A DNA stretch of 64,000 nt from Okeania sp. SIO2C9 (GCF_010672455.1 NZ_JAAHGO010000001.1:32382-96381); one strand, 5' to 3'; positions 37,566 to 46,732 are shown, counted from the first letter of the stretch. Notes: generated from the sequence alone by a model not told the origin. A program made the numbers and translations.

Positions 37566-38463
37566 ACTAATTAATAAAAGTCAGGAGTCAGTGTAGAAGA
37601 GCCGTCAGATTGGCGACTTCAACAATTAATAATGAATAATGAATAATGAATAATTACCTCTCCTTGAAAACAAGAGGATTGACAAAGAGATGAAAATTTT
37701 TTTTATTATCCCCTTAAAAGGGGAGGCTTTAAACCACAATTTTTCGGTTCGGTAAAGGAGTCAGGAGTCAGGAGGAAAAAAGAAGGAAGTTTTTTATCAC
37801 AATATTAAACGGACATGGTATTAGTTATATCGGAGAGAAGGAAGAAATGGATACTGAAAAGTTGCTCCTCCCAGTCTACAAACCCCAAAAAGCTTGTAGA
37901 AACTATTGAGGTGGTGGAGTATTACAGCAGATTTCACCATGGCGTGAGGTACATCCTTTGCAGGCAAAATGCCCGCACTATCAACATCTTAACGTTAATA
38001 TTTGGGTAGTGGTGTACAAGTAGTGATCTTCTTAAAAAAATTAAGTGGGCAAGCAAATACTATTCCTCTAAAACCATTGAATTAGATATATTTTCTCTTG
38101 CCTTCCGGAGCTGTTGCCAGATGAGATTTTGCCTACCTTGACAATAAATCACTACATCTACAGGACTACCAATATTTGTATCTCATATACAACCGAATCT
38201 GCTGTAAACCCATAAAGAAAAAGGTTAGTGGTACATTGTAATTGTATAGTCGCCAGTGGGAGCATCTTGCTCCCGTTCTAATGATTTTTGCCATAATATA
38301 GCCAGTGGGAGCATCTTATACCATTTCTGAATAATAATGCTATATTTGATTACCATCTCCCTACTCCCCCACTCTTCTACTCCCCTACTCCCCTACTCCC
38401 CTACTCCCCTACTCCCCTACTCCCCCGCTCAAGAAAACATAGAAAAGTTTTTGAGGTTTGGTA
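37566..38463. other. Repeat-filled gap between the two secreted paralogues
   Basis: Contains AATGAATAAT units, a short TAATTACCTCTCC family copy (37651-37733), GGAGTCA tandem units, two GCCAGTGGGAGCATCTTG segments (38255 and 38296) and a long CCCTACT tandem array (38355-38430). One minus-strand stretch near 38050-38170 is open for ~43 codons but has no start or recognisable family. Confidence 0.55.
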
Positions 38464-38931
38464 TTATTCAGAACTACGAATTTGTAAACCAGTCAAAATT
38501 TCTAAATCTTTCATTAGAGGTTCGCTTTGTTTTGTAGGAATATCAATCATAGTGACATTTTTATTGTTTTGATAATCTACATATTCAATTGCTAACTGAG
38601 TCCTATCCTGTTTAGCAAACAGACCAACTAAAGCTCCCAACGGACCAAGAATTAAACTGGCACCAATAGTTTCTTTAGCTCTTTTTTTAGCATATTCACC
38701 AGTTGAAATTTCAGTAATTTGATTACCTCTCAACTTCATATTAACATCTTGAAATTTTTCAGATTTAAAATTCATTTCCAGGCTGTTATTTCGGTCTGAG
38801 ATAATAACTCTACACTTTTTCATTTCACCACTAATAATATTCAGACAGTGAGCGCCATGTTCTCCGGCAAAAGCCTGGTTGTTACTCCAAACAACTGTAG
38901 CAATAGATATCAAAATAGCAATTTTTTTCAT
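38464..38931 (-). CDS. Secreted protein, paralogue of the 37092 gene
   Basis: 155 residues. Signal peptide ends near AFA-GEHG (residue ~22). Mature sequence HGAHCLNIISGEMKKCRV keeps the two Cys of its paralogue, then GNQITEISTGEYAKKRAKET and a Gly/Leu-rich hydrophobic stretch (LILGPLGALVGLF). The C-terminus has a nearly shared LxxLTGLxxR motif. Family not recognised. The pair on the same strand suggests an old duplication later split by repeats. Confidence 0.72.
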   Translation of the reverse strand: MKKIAILISIATVVWSNNQAFAGEHGAHCLNIISGEMKKCRVIISDRNNSLEMNFKSEKFQDVNMKLRGNQITEISTGEYAKKRAKETIGASLILGPLGALVGLFAKQDRTQLAIEYVDYQNNKNVTMIDIPTKQSEPLMKDLEILTGLQIRSSE

Positions 38932-39728
38932 ATTCTTAATGTAGTGAATTAATACTTAATCAGATTGACTAAAGCTTTTTAGATCAGGACTTACGCAGTA
39001 CTGCTATATATGGTGCATAATTTGGTCATAATTCAAGATATCACCACTACAATTAGTGTCGTTGCGTAAGTCCTGTATATATTAGCTCTAATAAACCTAC
39101 ACTATATATAAGCATTCAGCCGTCAGCTAACCTCTTTCAGAGGAACTGCGGACTTCAGCTATGAGTTATTAACTAATGATTGCACTATCAGGAAGAATTA
39201 GTCTCCAAGGAAAATTCAAACTAATGAATAAATTGGTCGCCTTTAGCTAACCTTACTAAGTACTGTACGTTGAAAATCTGTTTGCTGAATGCTAATAGCT
39301 GAATGCTTACCACTATATTATATTTTCTAGATAATTAGTGTTGGATAATTAACAGTATCAAGGATAAAAAAAATCTAAAGTTGATATCAGTAAGTTTATG
39401 GCCAATTATATTGGTATTCCCAGACACTTTTTCCTTCTTGCTTCTTCAAATAACAATCCTAATATCAAGTCTCATTAATGAGCCATAATAAAAATGTTTT
39501 CTCTGATAAATCTCTCCCTGTTCCCTATTCCCTATTCCCTATTCCCTATTCCCTAAATTTTGTATTGTGGGTATTCAAAGAGACATGATATAAATCATTT
39601 CTAATATTGCTTCGATGTTTACAATTTCCTATTTCTGATATATTGTATAAATTTTTACAAAAAATCAATATCAATGTTGGAAATATCAAATAAAATAGTA
39701 TACGAAAAACTATACTAGCTAAAGCAAC
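38932..39728. other. Intergenic region with one MITE and tandem repeats
   Basis: Holds the CAGGACTTACGC MITE at 38995-39075 and a CCCTATT tandem array (39520-39555). The rest is AT-rich; the promoter of the DoxX gene should lie near 39660-39720. No gene seen. Confidence 0.55.
38995..39075. mobile_element. MITE with CAGGACTTACGCA ends, copy 2
   Basis: CAGGACTTACGCA and TGCGTAAGTCCTG are perfect inverted repeats at the ends of an 81-base element. It is the cleanest member of the family and defines the termini. Confidence 0.8.
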
Positions 39729-40121
39729 ATGAATAATCTACAACAGTGGACTTCACTCTTCGGCAGAATATTCCTCTCTGCAGTTTTTATCAAATCAAGT
39801 ATTGGTAAAATTTTCGATCCAGCAAGTGCTCAACAATATATGGCATCCGCAGGAATTCCTGGTTGGCTATTAATTCCGACAATTGCTGTTTTATTAATAG
39901 GTGGATTATCTGTTTTAGTTGGTTATAAAGCCCGTTATGGCGCACTTTTATTAATAGGATTTTTAATTCCAAGTACTCTGATTTTCCACAATATTTTTGC
40001 AGATGCTTCCCAGGAAATTGCTTTTATGAAAAATCTTGGATTAATCGGAGGATTGTTAATGATTTATTCTTTTGGTCCAGGTTCAATTAGTTTTGATGAA
40101 AAAAATATTAATTATGAATAA
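39729..40121 (+). CDS. DoxX family membrane protein
   Basis: 130 residues, four hydrophobic helices: LFGRIFLSAVFIKSSIGKI opens the family, then AGIPGWLLIPTIAVLLIGGL, ARYGALLLIGFLIPSTLIFHN and NLGLIGGLLMIYSFGPG. DoxX-type proteins are small quinone/redox-associated or stress-related membrane proteins; the exact role is unknown. Single gene with repeats on both sides. Confidence 0.85.
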   Translation: MNNLQQWTSLFGRIFLSAVFIKSSIGKIFDPASAQQYMASAGIPGWLLIPTIAVLLIGGLSVLVGYKARYGALLLIGFLIPSTLIFHNIFADASQEIAFMKNLGLIGGLLMIYSFGPGSISFDEKNINYE

Positions 40122-40150
40122 GAGGCTATTTTTCATTAATGGATAATGGA

Positions 40151-40331
40151 TAATTACCTCTCCCTAAAAGGGAGAGGATTGACCAACGCCGAAAAAATTT
40201 CTTCTCTTGGTCGATTGGATATGACGCAGGTTTCGCAGCCATCCCACCCTTCGGGAAGCTACGCTTTACATGTTGCGTAGCAAAACGACCGCTTTTTTCC
40301 CCTTGAAAGGGGAGGCTTCAAGGCGTGAATT
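40151..40331 (+). repeat. Dispersed TAATTACCTCTCC repeat (full-length copy)
   Basis: From TAATTACCTCTCC through CTTGGTCGATTGGATATG, a CATCCCACCCTTCGGGAAGC hairpin segment and ACGACCGC to GGGGAGGCTTCAAGGCGTG. The best complete example of the family in the window, about 181 bases. Confidence 0.75.
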
Positions 40332-40614
40332 ATTTAATTATTTAATTATTTAATTATTTAATTATTAATTCTTCGGTAAATCAAAGATTAAGTAGGATCT
40401 GTGACGGTACGCTTATTATTTCTAGATGAATGATTGGTTTTACACCTCATGCACCTTTTTTATACCTCACGCTTTTTGGGAATTACTATATCAAAAACTT
40501 AAAATTCAGACAAAGCAAAATTTTCCCTTCTTCCTTCTTCCTTCTTCCTTCTTCCTTCTTCCTTCTTTCTTCTTTCTTCTGCTATAAAAAACATCAATAA
40601 ATTTGTTAGAAAAT
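40332..40614. other. Intergenic region with tandem TTCCTTC array
   Basis: ATTTAATT units (40334-40375), then sequence of the ATAGCAG family in reverse (about 40490-40586) that includes a CTTCTTC tandem array directly upstream of the DUF3598 gene. Confidence 0.6.
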
Positions 40615-41463
40615 ATGAAAACACAATGGGAAAATTTTTTACAAAATCTCGGTGAATGGCATGGCTCATTTACTCAAATTTCTGCTCAAGGAGAGATAGT
40701 TAAAGATACACCTAGTATTCTGATTTTAGAAAGTTTGGATGAGCAGAATAAAACAGTCCGTCTCACTCTTCGTCGCTTTACTTCTTCAGGGGATAATTCT
40801 CAGCCAAAAGTTAATGAATTAGTCAGAGAATATCAAACCTTTGGCAAAGATACTATGTTTTTTGAAGATGGTGCCTTTTCTCAAGGTTCAATTCAAATAT
40901 CACCAATTTCAGTTAATGGCGCTGAGTTGAGTTTTATTAATCAAAATCGTCGTCTCCGTTTAGTAGAATTATTTAACCAGGATGGAAATTTCCAAACATT
41001 AACTTTAATTCGAGAAAAACGAGCAGGTACAAATGCTTTAGAAAATCCGATTCTCACAGTAGATGCTTTATTAGGAAAGTGGCAGGGAGAAGCTATTACT
41101 ATTTATCCTGATTTACGGAAACCGGATGTTTATCCAACTCAAATGGAGTTAAAGATTGAAAATACAGGTCGCTTATTTCAGCAAATTACTTTTGGCAATA
41201 CTAATCAGAAAATAATTACTTCTACTGCGAGAATTGAAGACTCTATTTTACACTTCGACGAAGGTTCTCAACCTGTAAAAGTCTTACTTCTTCCTGATGG
41301 TGCTTCTGCTACTTTGCCGATTAAAGTTGAGTTGAGAAAACCTGTATTTTTTGAAGCTGGTTGGTTAATTAAACCTGACCTTCGTCAACGACTTATTCGT
41401 ACTTATAATGACACAGGAGAATGGGTAAGTTTAACTTTAGTCACTGAACATAAAATTAATTAA
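40615..41463 (+). CDS. DUF3598 family protein
   Basis: 282 residues from ATG 40615 (MKTQWENFLQNLGEWHGSFT); a TTG four codons upstream is less likely. Two similar beta-barrel halves are visible, each with a WxGxx(F/A)T entry: GEWHGSFTQIS and GKWQGEAITIY. That is the calycin-like tandem typical of DUF3598, which is nearly confined to cyanobacteria and plastids. The ligand is unknown; some relatives resemble bilin-lyase (CpcT/CpeS-like) barrels. Soluble, no signal peptide. Confidence 0.85.
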   Translation: MKTQWENFLQNLGEWHGSFTQISAQGEIVKDTPSILILESLDEQNKTVRLTLRRFTSSGDNSQPKVNELVREYQTFGKDTMFFEDGAFSQGSIQISPISVNGAELSFINQNRRLRLVELFNQDGNFQTLTLIREKRAGTNALENPILTVDALLGKWQGEAITIYPDLRKPDVYPTQMELKIENTGRLFQQITFGNTNQKIITSTARIEDSILHFDEGSQPVKVLLLPDGASATLPIKVELRKPVFFEAGWLIKPDLRQRLIRTYNDTGEWVSLTLVTEHKIN

Positions 41464-42064
41464 AATTACTTTTGGCTAGACCTAAATAACCTTGAAGAAG
41501 GAAGAAGAAATTTAGTTATCTAGGAGAGAAGGAAGAAGGAAAAAGTGGATGGAGACAGTTAACGAACTGGCACTTCGTGTGTAAGCATTCAGCCGTCAGC
41601 CATCAGCTATCAGCTATTCGTGTTAGTTTACAATAAAAACTTTATTAATTATCTTACTAGAAAAGTTGCCTCCCTTTCCCTTAAATTCTATATTAATTTA
41701 AACACTGTCTTTAAGAAGAGGGTCTTGCTGCTGTTTGCGCAGCATTCCGCAGGAAAAGCTGACTGCTAATAGCTGTTTGCGCAGCATTCCGGAGGAAATG
41801 CTTACCTTCGTGTCTTATCACCCCAAATAATTGTAAATATCGTGTAGAAGGTGGGGTATTAAACTCAAAAGAAAAAGATAATTTTAGAATATATTTTCTT
41901 GAAGAAGGAAGAAGGAAGAAGGAAGAAAGAAGAAGGAAGAAGAAAAAAGTGAATAGGGATACTGAAAAGTTGCACCTCCGCATCTATAAACTTCAACTAA
42001 TTGTAGGCATCATGTAGACAGTGAGGAATTAAACCAAAGAAAGCTATTAACAGAAGGAGGAAAA
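41464..42064. other. Intergenic region of short repeats
   Basis: GGAAGAA tandem arrays (41495-41545, 41893-41945) and GCGCAGCATTCCG segments (41740, 41780) that recur in the window. A strong ribosome binding site AGAAGGAGG sits at 42053-42061 before the hydrolase gene. No gene seen. Confidence 0.6.
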
Positions 42065-43051
42065 ATGTCATTATCTCTCAAAATTATTCTGCTAGTTGCT
42101 ACAACAATTTATCAAGCGATCGCCTGTCATTTGGAAAATCAAAAACCACCTCCGGGAAAACTATTTGATGTTGGTGGTTATCATCTACATTTGTATGTTG
42201 TAGGAGAAGCTAGTCCAACAATTATTCTCGACCACAGTTTAGGTGGAATAGAAGGATATTTCTTAGTAGAAAAACTGGCAAAGTTAGGGCGAGTATGTAT
42301 TTACGACAGAGCTGGATATGGATGGAGCGAACATAGCCCCCATCCTCGAACTAGCAGTCAAATTGTCACAGAATTAGATACCTTACTTACCCAAGCAAAA
42401 ATTCAGCCACCATACATTTTAGTAGGAAATTCTTTTGGTAGTTACAATGTCAGATTATATGCTCATCGCTTCCCAGAAAAAGTTATTGGCATGGTACTTA
42501 CAGATGGACTCTATGAAACAGAAATGCTGAAGATGCCTATCCAATTACAAGCTTTGAAACTATTATTTATTTCCGGCTTTGTTATGTCTATTTTAGGTTC
42601 AATATTAGGAATTATTCAGCTATTAAGAAAATGTCGAATATTTGAATTAATCAAACCTGAATTACGACAATTTTCTCAAGAATCGAGAAATCATGTAAAA
42701 CATTCTTTTTGTCGTTCTAAACACTGGATTACAATGAGTCGAGAAATGCTCAATCTCAATCATAGCGGAAATCAGGTGATTATTGCTAATCAGTTTGCTT
42801 CGATGCCAGTAGTTAGTATCAAAGCTAATTCTTTTTTTCAGCCTTCTTGGTGGACTTTTTTAATTCCTCTGAAATCAGCCAACAAATTACGAGAGCAAAT
42901 GCACAAAAATTTGTGTAATCTATCAACAAAGTGTGTTCAAATTCAAGCTAATAAAAGTAGCCATTTTGTATGGATAGACGAACCCAGTCTAATTGTAGAT
43001 GGTGTCAAAATTTTACTAGACAAACTAAATCAAACTACATCGACGACTTAA
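42065..43051 (+). CDS. Alpha/beta hydrolase
   Basis: 328 residues. Possible N-terminal membrane segment (LKIILLVATTIYQAIAC). Fold motifs: TIILDHSLGG (oxyanion loop), VCIYDRAGYGWSE, the nucleophile elbow VGNSFGS with Ser near residue 123, VLTDG with a candidate acid, and a late His in KSSHFVW. Resembles membrane-associated serine hydrolases; substrate unknown. A strong AGGAGG ribosome binding site is 4-5 bases upstream. The last codons (TTSTT, stop) lie within a duplicated piece of the aat gene tail in antisense, so the present C-terminus was acquired from foreign sequence. Confidence 0.82.
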   Translation: MSLSLKIILLVATTIYQAIACHLENQKPPPGKLFDVGGYHLHLYVVGEASPTIILDHSLGGIEGYFLVEKLAKLGRVCIYDRAGYGWSEHSPHPRTSSQIVTELDTLLTQAKIQPPYILVGNSFGSYNVRLYAHRFPEKVIGMVLTDGLYETEMLKMPIQLQALKLLFISGFVMSILGSILGIIQLLRKCRIFELIKPELRQFSQESRNHVKHSFCRSKHWITMSREMLNLNHSGNQVIIANQFASMPVVSIKANSFFQPSWWTFLIPLKSANKLREQMHKNLCNLSTKCVQIQANKSSHFVWIDEPSLIVDGVKILLDKLNQTTSTT

Positions 43052-43157
43052 CGTCAATTTCAAAAGTGCTTTATACTTTTGATCGCTAATAGTATAAGCT
43101 CCAAATCTTTCCCAGTGGGGTTATTCATCTGAGCATCAAAAAAAACAAACTGTCGCT
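43034..43157. repeat. Duplicated tail of the aat gene
   Basis: Matches 48185-48309, the 3' end of aat, with a few substitutions; same orientation on the plus strand, so it is an antisense aat tail here. It overlaps the end of the hydrolase gene and supplies its stop codon. Confidence 0.9.
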
Positions 43158-44242
43158 GTCGTAGTTTTGTAGGTGGGGTAGAAGGAAGTGTTAGCGTTTG
43201 CGCAGCATTCTATTTCGCAGCAGCATTCCGCACGAAAGGAAAGCTGCTCCGCAGGATAAACCCAACAAGAAGCTTGTGTCTGTTGGGTTGCGCTACCACT
43301 TAACCTAACCTAAAGTGCGATCGCTATTCTCGTAGATTGTTTCAACTAAAATGATGCAATAGAAAATTGGTTATATAGAACCCCTAAGCGTATCTTCATA
43401 AATATCAAGTTTTTTTAGCTAGGAGACAGGAGACAGGAGGGAAAATGTGGGTTCGTGATCATACAAAAAATTCAACACTCCTTCATATGATTTTTCCTCA
43501 CTCATTGATGCGCGAAAAGACTTGACTACCATAATTATATAGAACTCAAATGGGTACTATAGAACCCGGATAATTAGTTATCATATAATACCAGTTTGAA
43601 AAAAGAATGCTATAAAAAGTGCATCTCGATCAGATATGCTTAAAAATAACTTCTCCAGCTCATTTTAGATGGTTATATCTATCGTTTTCCCTTTTTTTTC
43701 AATATTTATTCCTTATTCCTTCTTGCTTATTCCTTCTTCCGTACGGACGTTGCATGCAACGTCTCTACTATTTGTAACAAACGTTGATCAAATTGGTATA
43801 ATTGAGGAGTCAGGATTCAGGAGTCAGGAGTCAGGAGAAAGGAAGGATGAGAGTGGGAATTATATCAAATCCGGTTAATTGCACATAGAATCTGCTGATA
43901 TAATATCTGTTTATACTTCTATAATTACTTCAATATTTAATCTCCCTCACTCCCCTACTCCCCCACTCCCCTACTCCCCCACTCCCCTACTACCCCACTC
44001 CCCCACTCCCCCACTCCCCTACTCCCAACAACTCTAATAAGTATTCAACCGGATTTGATATTATCTGGGGATATTCCGGCATTTTATGTCTGCATTGAAT
44101 GGAAGTATAGAATGCGACAACTGTATAACCGGATTTCATATTAGAGATTGCTTTCCTATGGAATGCTACGCAAATTCTATAGAATGTGGGCTATCATTGA
44201 CTATAATTTTAGCGATGCCAAACATTATTATAGGGTGCAAAA
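43052..44242. other. Large repeat-rich intergenic region
   Basis: After the aat tail: GCGCAGCATTC segments, a GGAGACA array (43424-43440), a GGAGTCA array (43806-43838), the TATCAAATCCGGTT element (43864-44064) enclosing a long CCCTACT/CCCCACT array, and a further AACCGGATTTCATATTAG (44127). AGGGTGC lies before the peroxidase ATG. No gene seen. Confidence 0.6.
43864..44064. mobile_element. Element bounded by TATCAAATCCGGTT inverted repeats
   Basis: ATATCAAATCCGGTTAATTG at the left and TTCAACCGGATTTGATAT at the right form an inverted pair enclosing about 200 bases with a CCCTACTC tandem array. The same end motif occurs alone at about 1498, 23377, 44127, 49900, 51190, 63733 and 63975. Confidence 0.5.
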
Positions 44243-46222
44243 ATGGACGATAATTACGAAAAAAATAATCGTATTCAAAAAGCTTTTAATTTGAAAAAGA
44301 ATGAACAGACTCTTCTGAGCGACATTGATGGGCTGGGAATAGCTTTAGATGATGACTTTTATAAAATTAAAGCCACAAAAGGCTCTTTAGATATCTTTGT
44401 CGAGTTAACCTTTAACCATAATGAAGGGAATCTTGATTTATTTCTCTTTGATTCAAAAAGAAATGAAATTGCCTCTTCAGATTCTCTAGATGATAATGAA
44501 ATAATTGATTTTACTGTTGACAAAGCAGGGACTTATTATATCCAAGTCACTTCAGGGGATGGTACTTTTTCAGGGAATACCTATGATTTGCTCTGGGATG
44601 ATGTTATTGGCGAAAATACCTTTCGCACCATTAATGGTTTAAATAATAATCTTCAAAACCCTGAATTTGGTAGTGCAACAGAAAAAGGCACTCGATACAC
44701 TCAATTATTACGCTTAGGTCCTGAAGCTTACGAAGATGGATTATCTGAACCAAGAGGTGGTGGACTAACTACGCCCCTTGAACTTCCTAGTCCGCGGGCA
44801 GTCAGTAATGCGATCGCCGATCAAGGAGAAGAATCTATTGTCAACGACTTTAAACTTTCTGACTGGTTTTGGCAGTGGGGACAATTTATCGATCATGACA
44901 TCGATTTAACGGAAGCCGATTCTTCAGGGGACTCATTTCCTATTCCAGTTCCTACAGGCGATCCAGATTTTGATCCTTCTGGAACAGGAACTCAAATCAT
45001 CCCCTTAACCCGTTCTATTTTCGATCCTGCCACTGGCACCACAAACCCCCGTGAACAGGTTAACGAAATTACGACCTTTCTTGATGCTTCTATGGTTTAT
45101 GGTTCCGATGAAGCAACAGCCCTTTCTTTGCGAGCTAATGATGGCACTGGAAAACTAGCCACCAGCATCGGTCCTGATGGGGAGATTTTACTGCCTACTG
45201 ATGGTGCGGGTAACTTTATTGCCGGGGATATCCGTGTTAATGAACAATTAGGCTTAACTTCTGTTCACACCCTGTTTGTAAGAGAACATAACCGCTTGGC
45301 ACAAAAAACTGCTGATGTTTTAGACGATGGGAACGGAAGAAAAGCAGACAAACTGAATGAACTGTTTGAAGAGTCTGGGTTAAGTCGTGGTGACTTTATC
45401 TATGAATCAGCTCGTCGTTTAGTTGGGGCAAAAATTCAGACCATTACCTATAACGAATTTTTACCCTTGCTCTTAGGAAAGGATGCTCTTGCTGAGTATA
45501 CGGGTTATGATGAAACCGTTGAACCGGGTATTTTCACTGAATTCTCCACTGGTGTTTTCCGCTTTGGTCATACCATGCTTTCTCCTCAACTCTTACAAGT
45601 GGAAGAGGATGGAAGCTATGAAGCCGTTGCTCTACGAGATGCTTTCTTTCAACCTAGCAAAATTATGGAGGATGGAGTTGATTCTTTATTGAAAGGGTTA
45701 GAATCCCAACAAGCTCAAGCAGTTGATAATTTCCTGATTGATGATGTTCGTAACTTCTTGTTTGGTCCTCCTGGGGCTGGTGGTTTTGACTTAGCCTCTC
45801 TCAATATTCAACGGGGACGGGAGAATGGTGTAGCTGATATTAATACAGTTCGTAATGCTATCGGTTTATCCTCTTATACAGACTTTGATGAATTAACAGG
45901 AGGAAACAGCGAGCTTGCTGCTAAGTTTGCATCGGTGTATGATTCTATTGATGATGTGGATCTCTGGATTGGTGGATTAGCCGAACAGGATGTTAATGGT
46001 GGAGTGGTTGGTGAGACAATCAGTGCCATCATCATCCAGCAATTCACTAATTTACGGGATGGCGATCGCTTTTATTTTGAAAATGATCCGTATTTCCAGG
46101 AACTTGAAGGCATTATCGATAAGAATATTGATAAGGTTAGTCTCGCCGATATTATCGAAGATAACTCTGATGTAAAAATTGTGGCCAGTGCCTTTACAGT
46201 CAATAACCCCATAGTTGTTTAA
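44243..46222 (+). CDS. Animal-type haem peroxidase with N-terminal PPC domain
   Basis: 659 residues. Residues ~30-115 form a bacterial pre-peptidase C-terminal domain (GNLDLFLFDS ... GTYYIQVTSGDG). The peroxidase part has the distal His in WFWQWGQFIDHDIDL with the calcium-binding Asp, FLDASMVYGSDE, LFVREHNRLA with the catalytic Arg region, the proximal His in FSTGVFRFGHTML, and LNIQRGRENGV. Peroxinectin-like enzymes oxidise halides or thiocyanate with H2O2. There is no classical signal peptide; PPC domains often accompany type I or outer-membrane export. An AGGG lies about 10 bases before ATG. GC and codon use are somewhat higher than the flanks, so transfer is possible. Confidence 0.92.
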   Translation: MDDNYEKNNRIQKAFNLKKNEQTLLSDIDGLGIALDDDFYKIKATKGSLDIFVELTFNHNEGNLDLFLFDSKRNEIASSDSLDDNEIIDFTVDKAGTYYIQVTSGDGTFSGNTYDLLWDDVIGENTFRTINGLNNNLQNPEFGSATEKGTRYTQLLRLGPEAYEDGLSEPRGGGLTTPLELPSPRAVSNAIADQGEESIVNDFKLSDWFWQWGQFIDHDIDLTEADSSGDSFPIPVPTGDPDFDPSGTGTQIIPLTRSIFDPATGTTNPREQVNEITTFLDASMVYGSDEATALSLRANDGTGKLATSIGPDGEILLPTDGAGNFIAGDIRVNEQLGLTSVHTLFVREHNRLAQKTADVLDDGNGRKADKLNELFEESGLSRGDFIYESARRLVGAKIQTITYNEFLPLLLGKDALAEYTGYDETVEPGIFTEFSTGVFRFGHTMLSPQLLQVEEDGSYEAVALRDAFFQPSKIMEDGVDSLLKGLESQQAQAVDNFLIDDVRNFLFGPPGAGGFDLASLNIQRGRENGVADINTVRNAIGLSSYTDFDELTGGNSELAAKFASVYDSIDDVDLWIGGLAEQDVNGGVVGETISAIIIQQFTNLRDGDRFYFENDPYFQELEGIIDKNIDKVSLADIIEDNSDVKIVASAFTVNNPIVV

Positions 46223-46348
46223 ATCCTGGATACAATCTTGCTTTGGTCTGATTTAAAGCTGACTAACGGGACTTAAACAAAAATCAAGCCCCAATAAACC
46301 CCGATCAGTACCTCTAGCTGAATGAAGCAAGAGGCTTGACATCAGAAA

Positions 46349-46606
46349 TATTCTCTTTTCTCTTAGTCGATTGGATATGGCGCAGGTTTCCTGCGCCATC
46401 CCACCCTACTGGCGCGTCAAGCTTGAAATAGTGTTTTAGGAAAATTCTCCAAACCTTAGTCATAGCAAGAATTATACTAAAAAATTTAATACATCATTTT
46501 CAGCTTGACGCGCTACTACAGGAAGCTCCGCTTTTTCCTAGGTCATGCTGCGCAAACATTATGCGCCAGCAAAACGACCGCTTTTTATCCCCTTAAAAGG
46601 GGAGGG
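46349..46606 (+). repeat. Dispersed TAATTACCTCTCC-family repeat, split by a MITE
   Basis: The TTAGTCGATTGGATATGGCG core and the ACGACCGC...CCTTAAAAGGGGAGG end of the family are separated by a 102-base insert (46412-46513) at the CCACCC position, which is continuous in the copy at 40151. Confidence 0.7.
46412..46513. mobile_element. MITE with GCGCGTCAAGCTTGAAA ends
   Basis: Left GCGCGTCAAGCTTGAAA and right TTTTCAGCTTGACGCGC pair over 16 of 17 positions. The element is AT-rich, about 102 bases, and sits inside another repeat. CTACT on the left and CTACTAC on the right may be a target duplication. No other copy seen. Confidence 0.75.
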
Positions 46607-46641
46607 TAAATACAGAAAGCGAAAACTTGCCTAAAACTCGT

Positions 46642-46688
46642 CAAACTTACTCATAACTATAGCTATAAAACTAAAATGAGTAAGTTTG
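46642..46688. other. Perfect 13-bp inverted repeat at the left end of tnpB element 2
   Basis: CAAACTTACTCAT (46642-46654) and ATGAGTAAGTTTG (46676-46688) with a 21-base loop lie 44 bases before the tnpB start. The arm sequence GAGTAAGTTT recurs twice directly after the gene (47968-47987). This fits a subterminal hairpin and end-recognition motif of an IS200/IS605-like element. Confidence 0.65.
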
Positions 46689-46732
46689 TTCAGTTGTCTA
46701 TCCATTGAGTCGTTATCAGCTACAATTAAGGT

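Noticed and set aside
38050-38170. Minus-strand stretch open for about 43 codons (VDVVIYCQGRQNLIWQQ)
   Set aside because: No start codon or ribosome binding site, and no family recognised; could be a gene remnant but cannot be supported.
38355-38430. CRISPR array from the regular CCCTACT and similar repeats
   Set aside because: Units are 7-9 bp without spacers and there is no cas gene in the window. They are simple tandem repeats.
43669-43878. Plus-strand open frame of 69 codons
   Set aside because: It runs through GGAGTCA repeats and an element end, without ribosome binding site or family resemblance.
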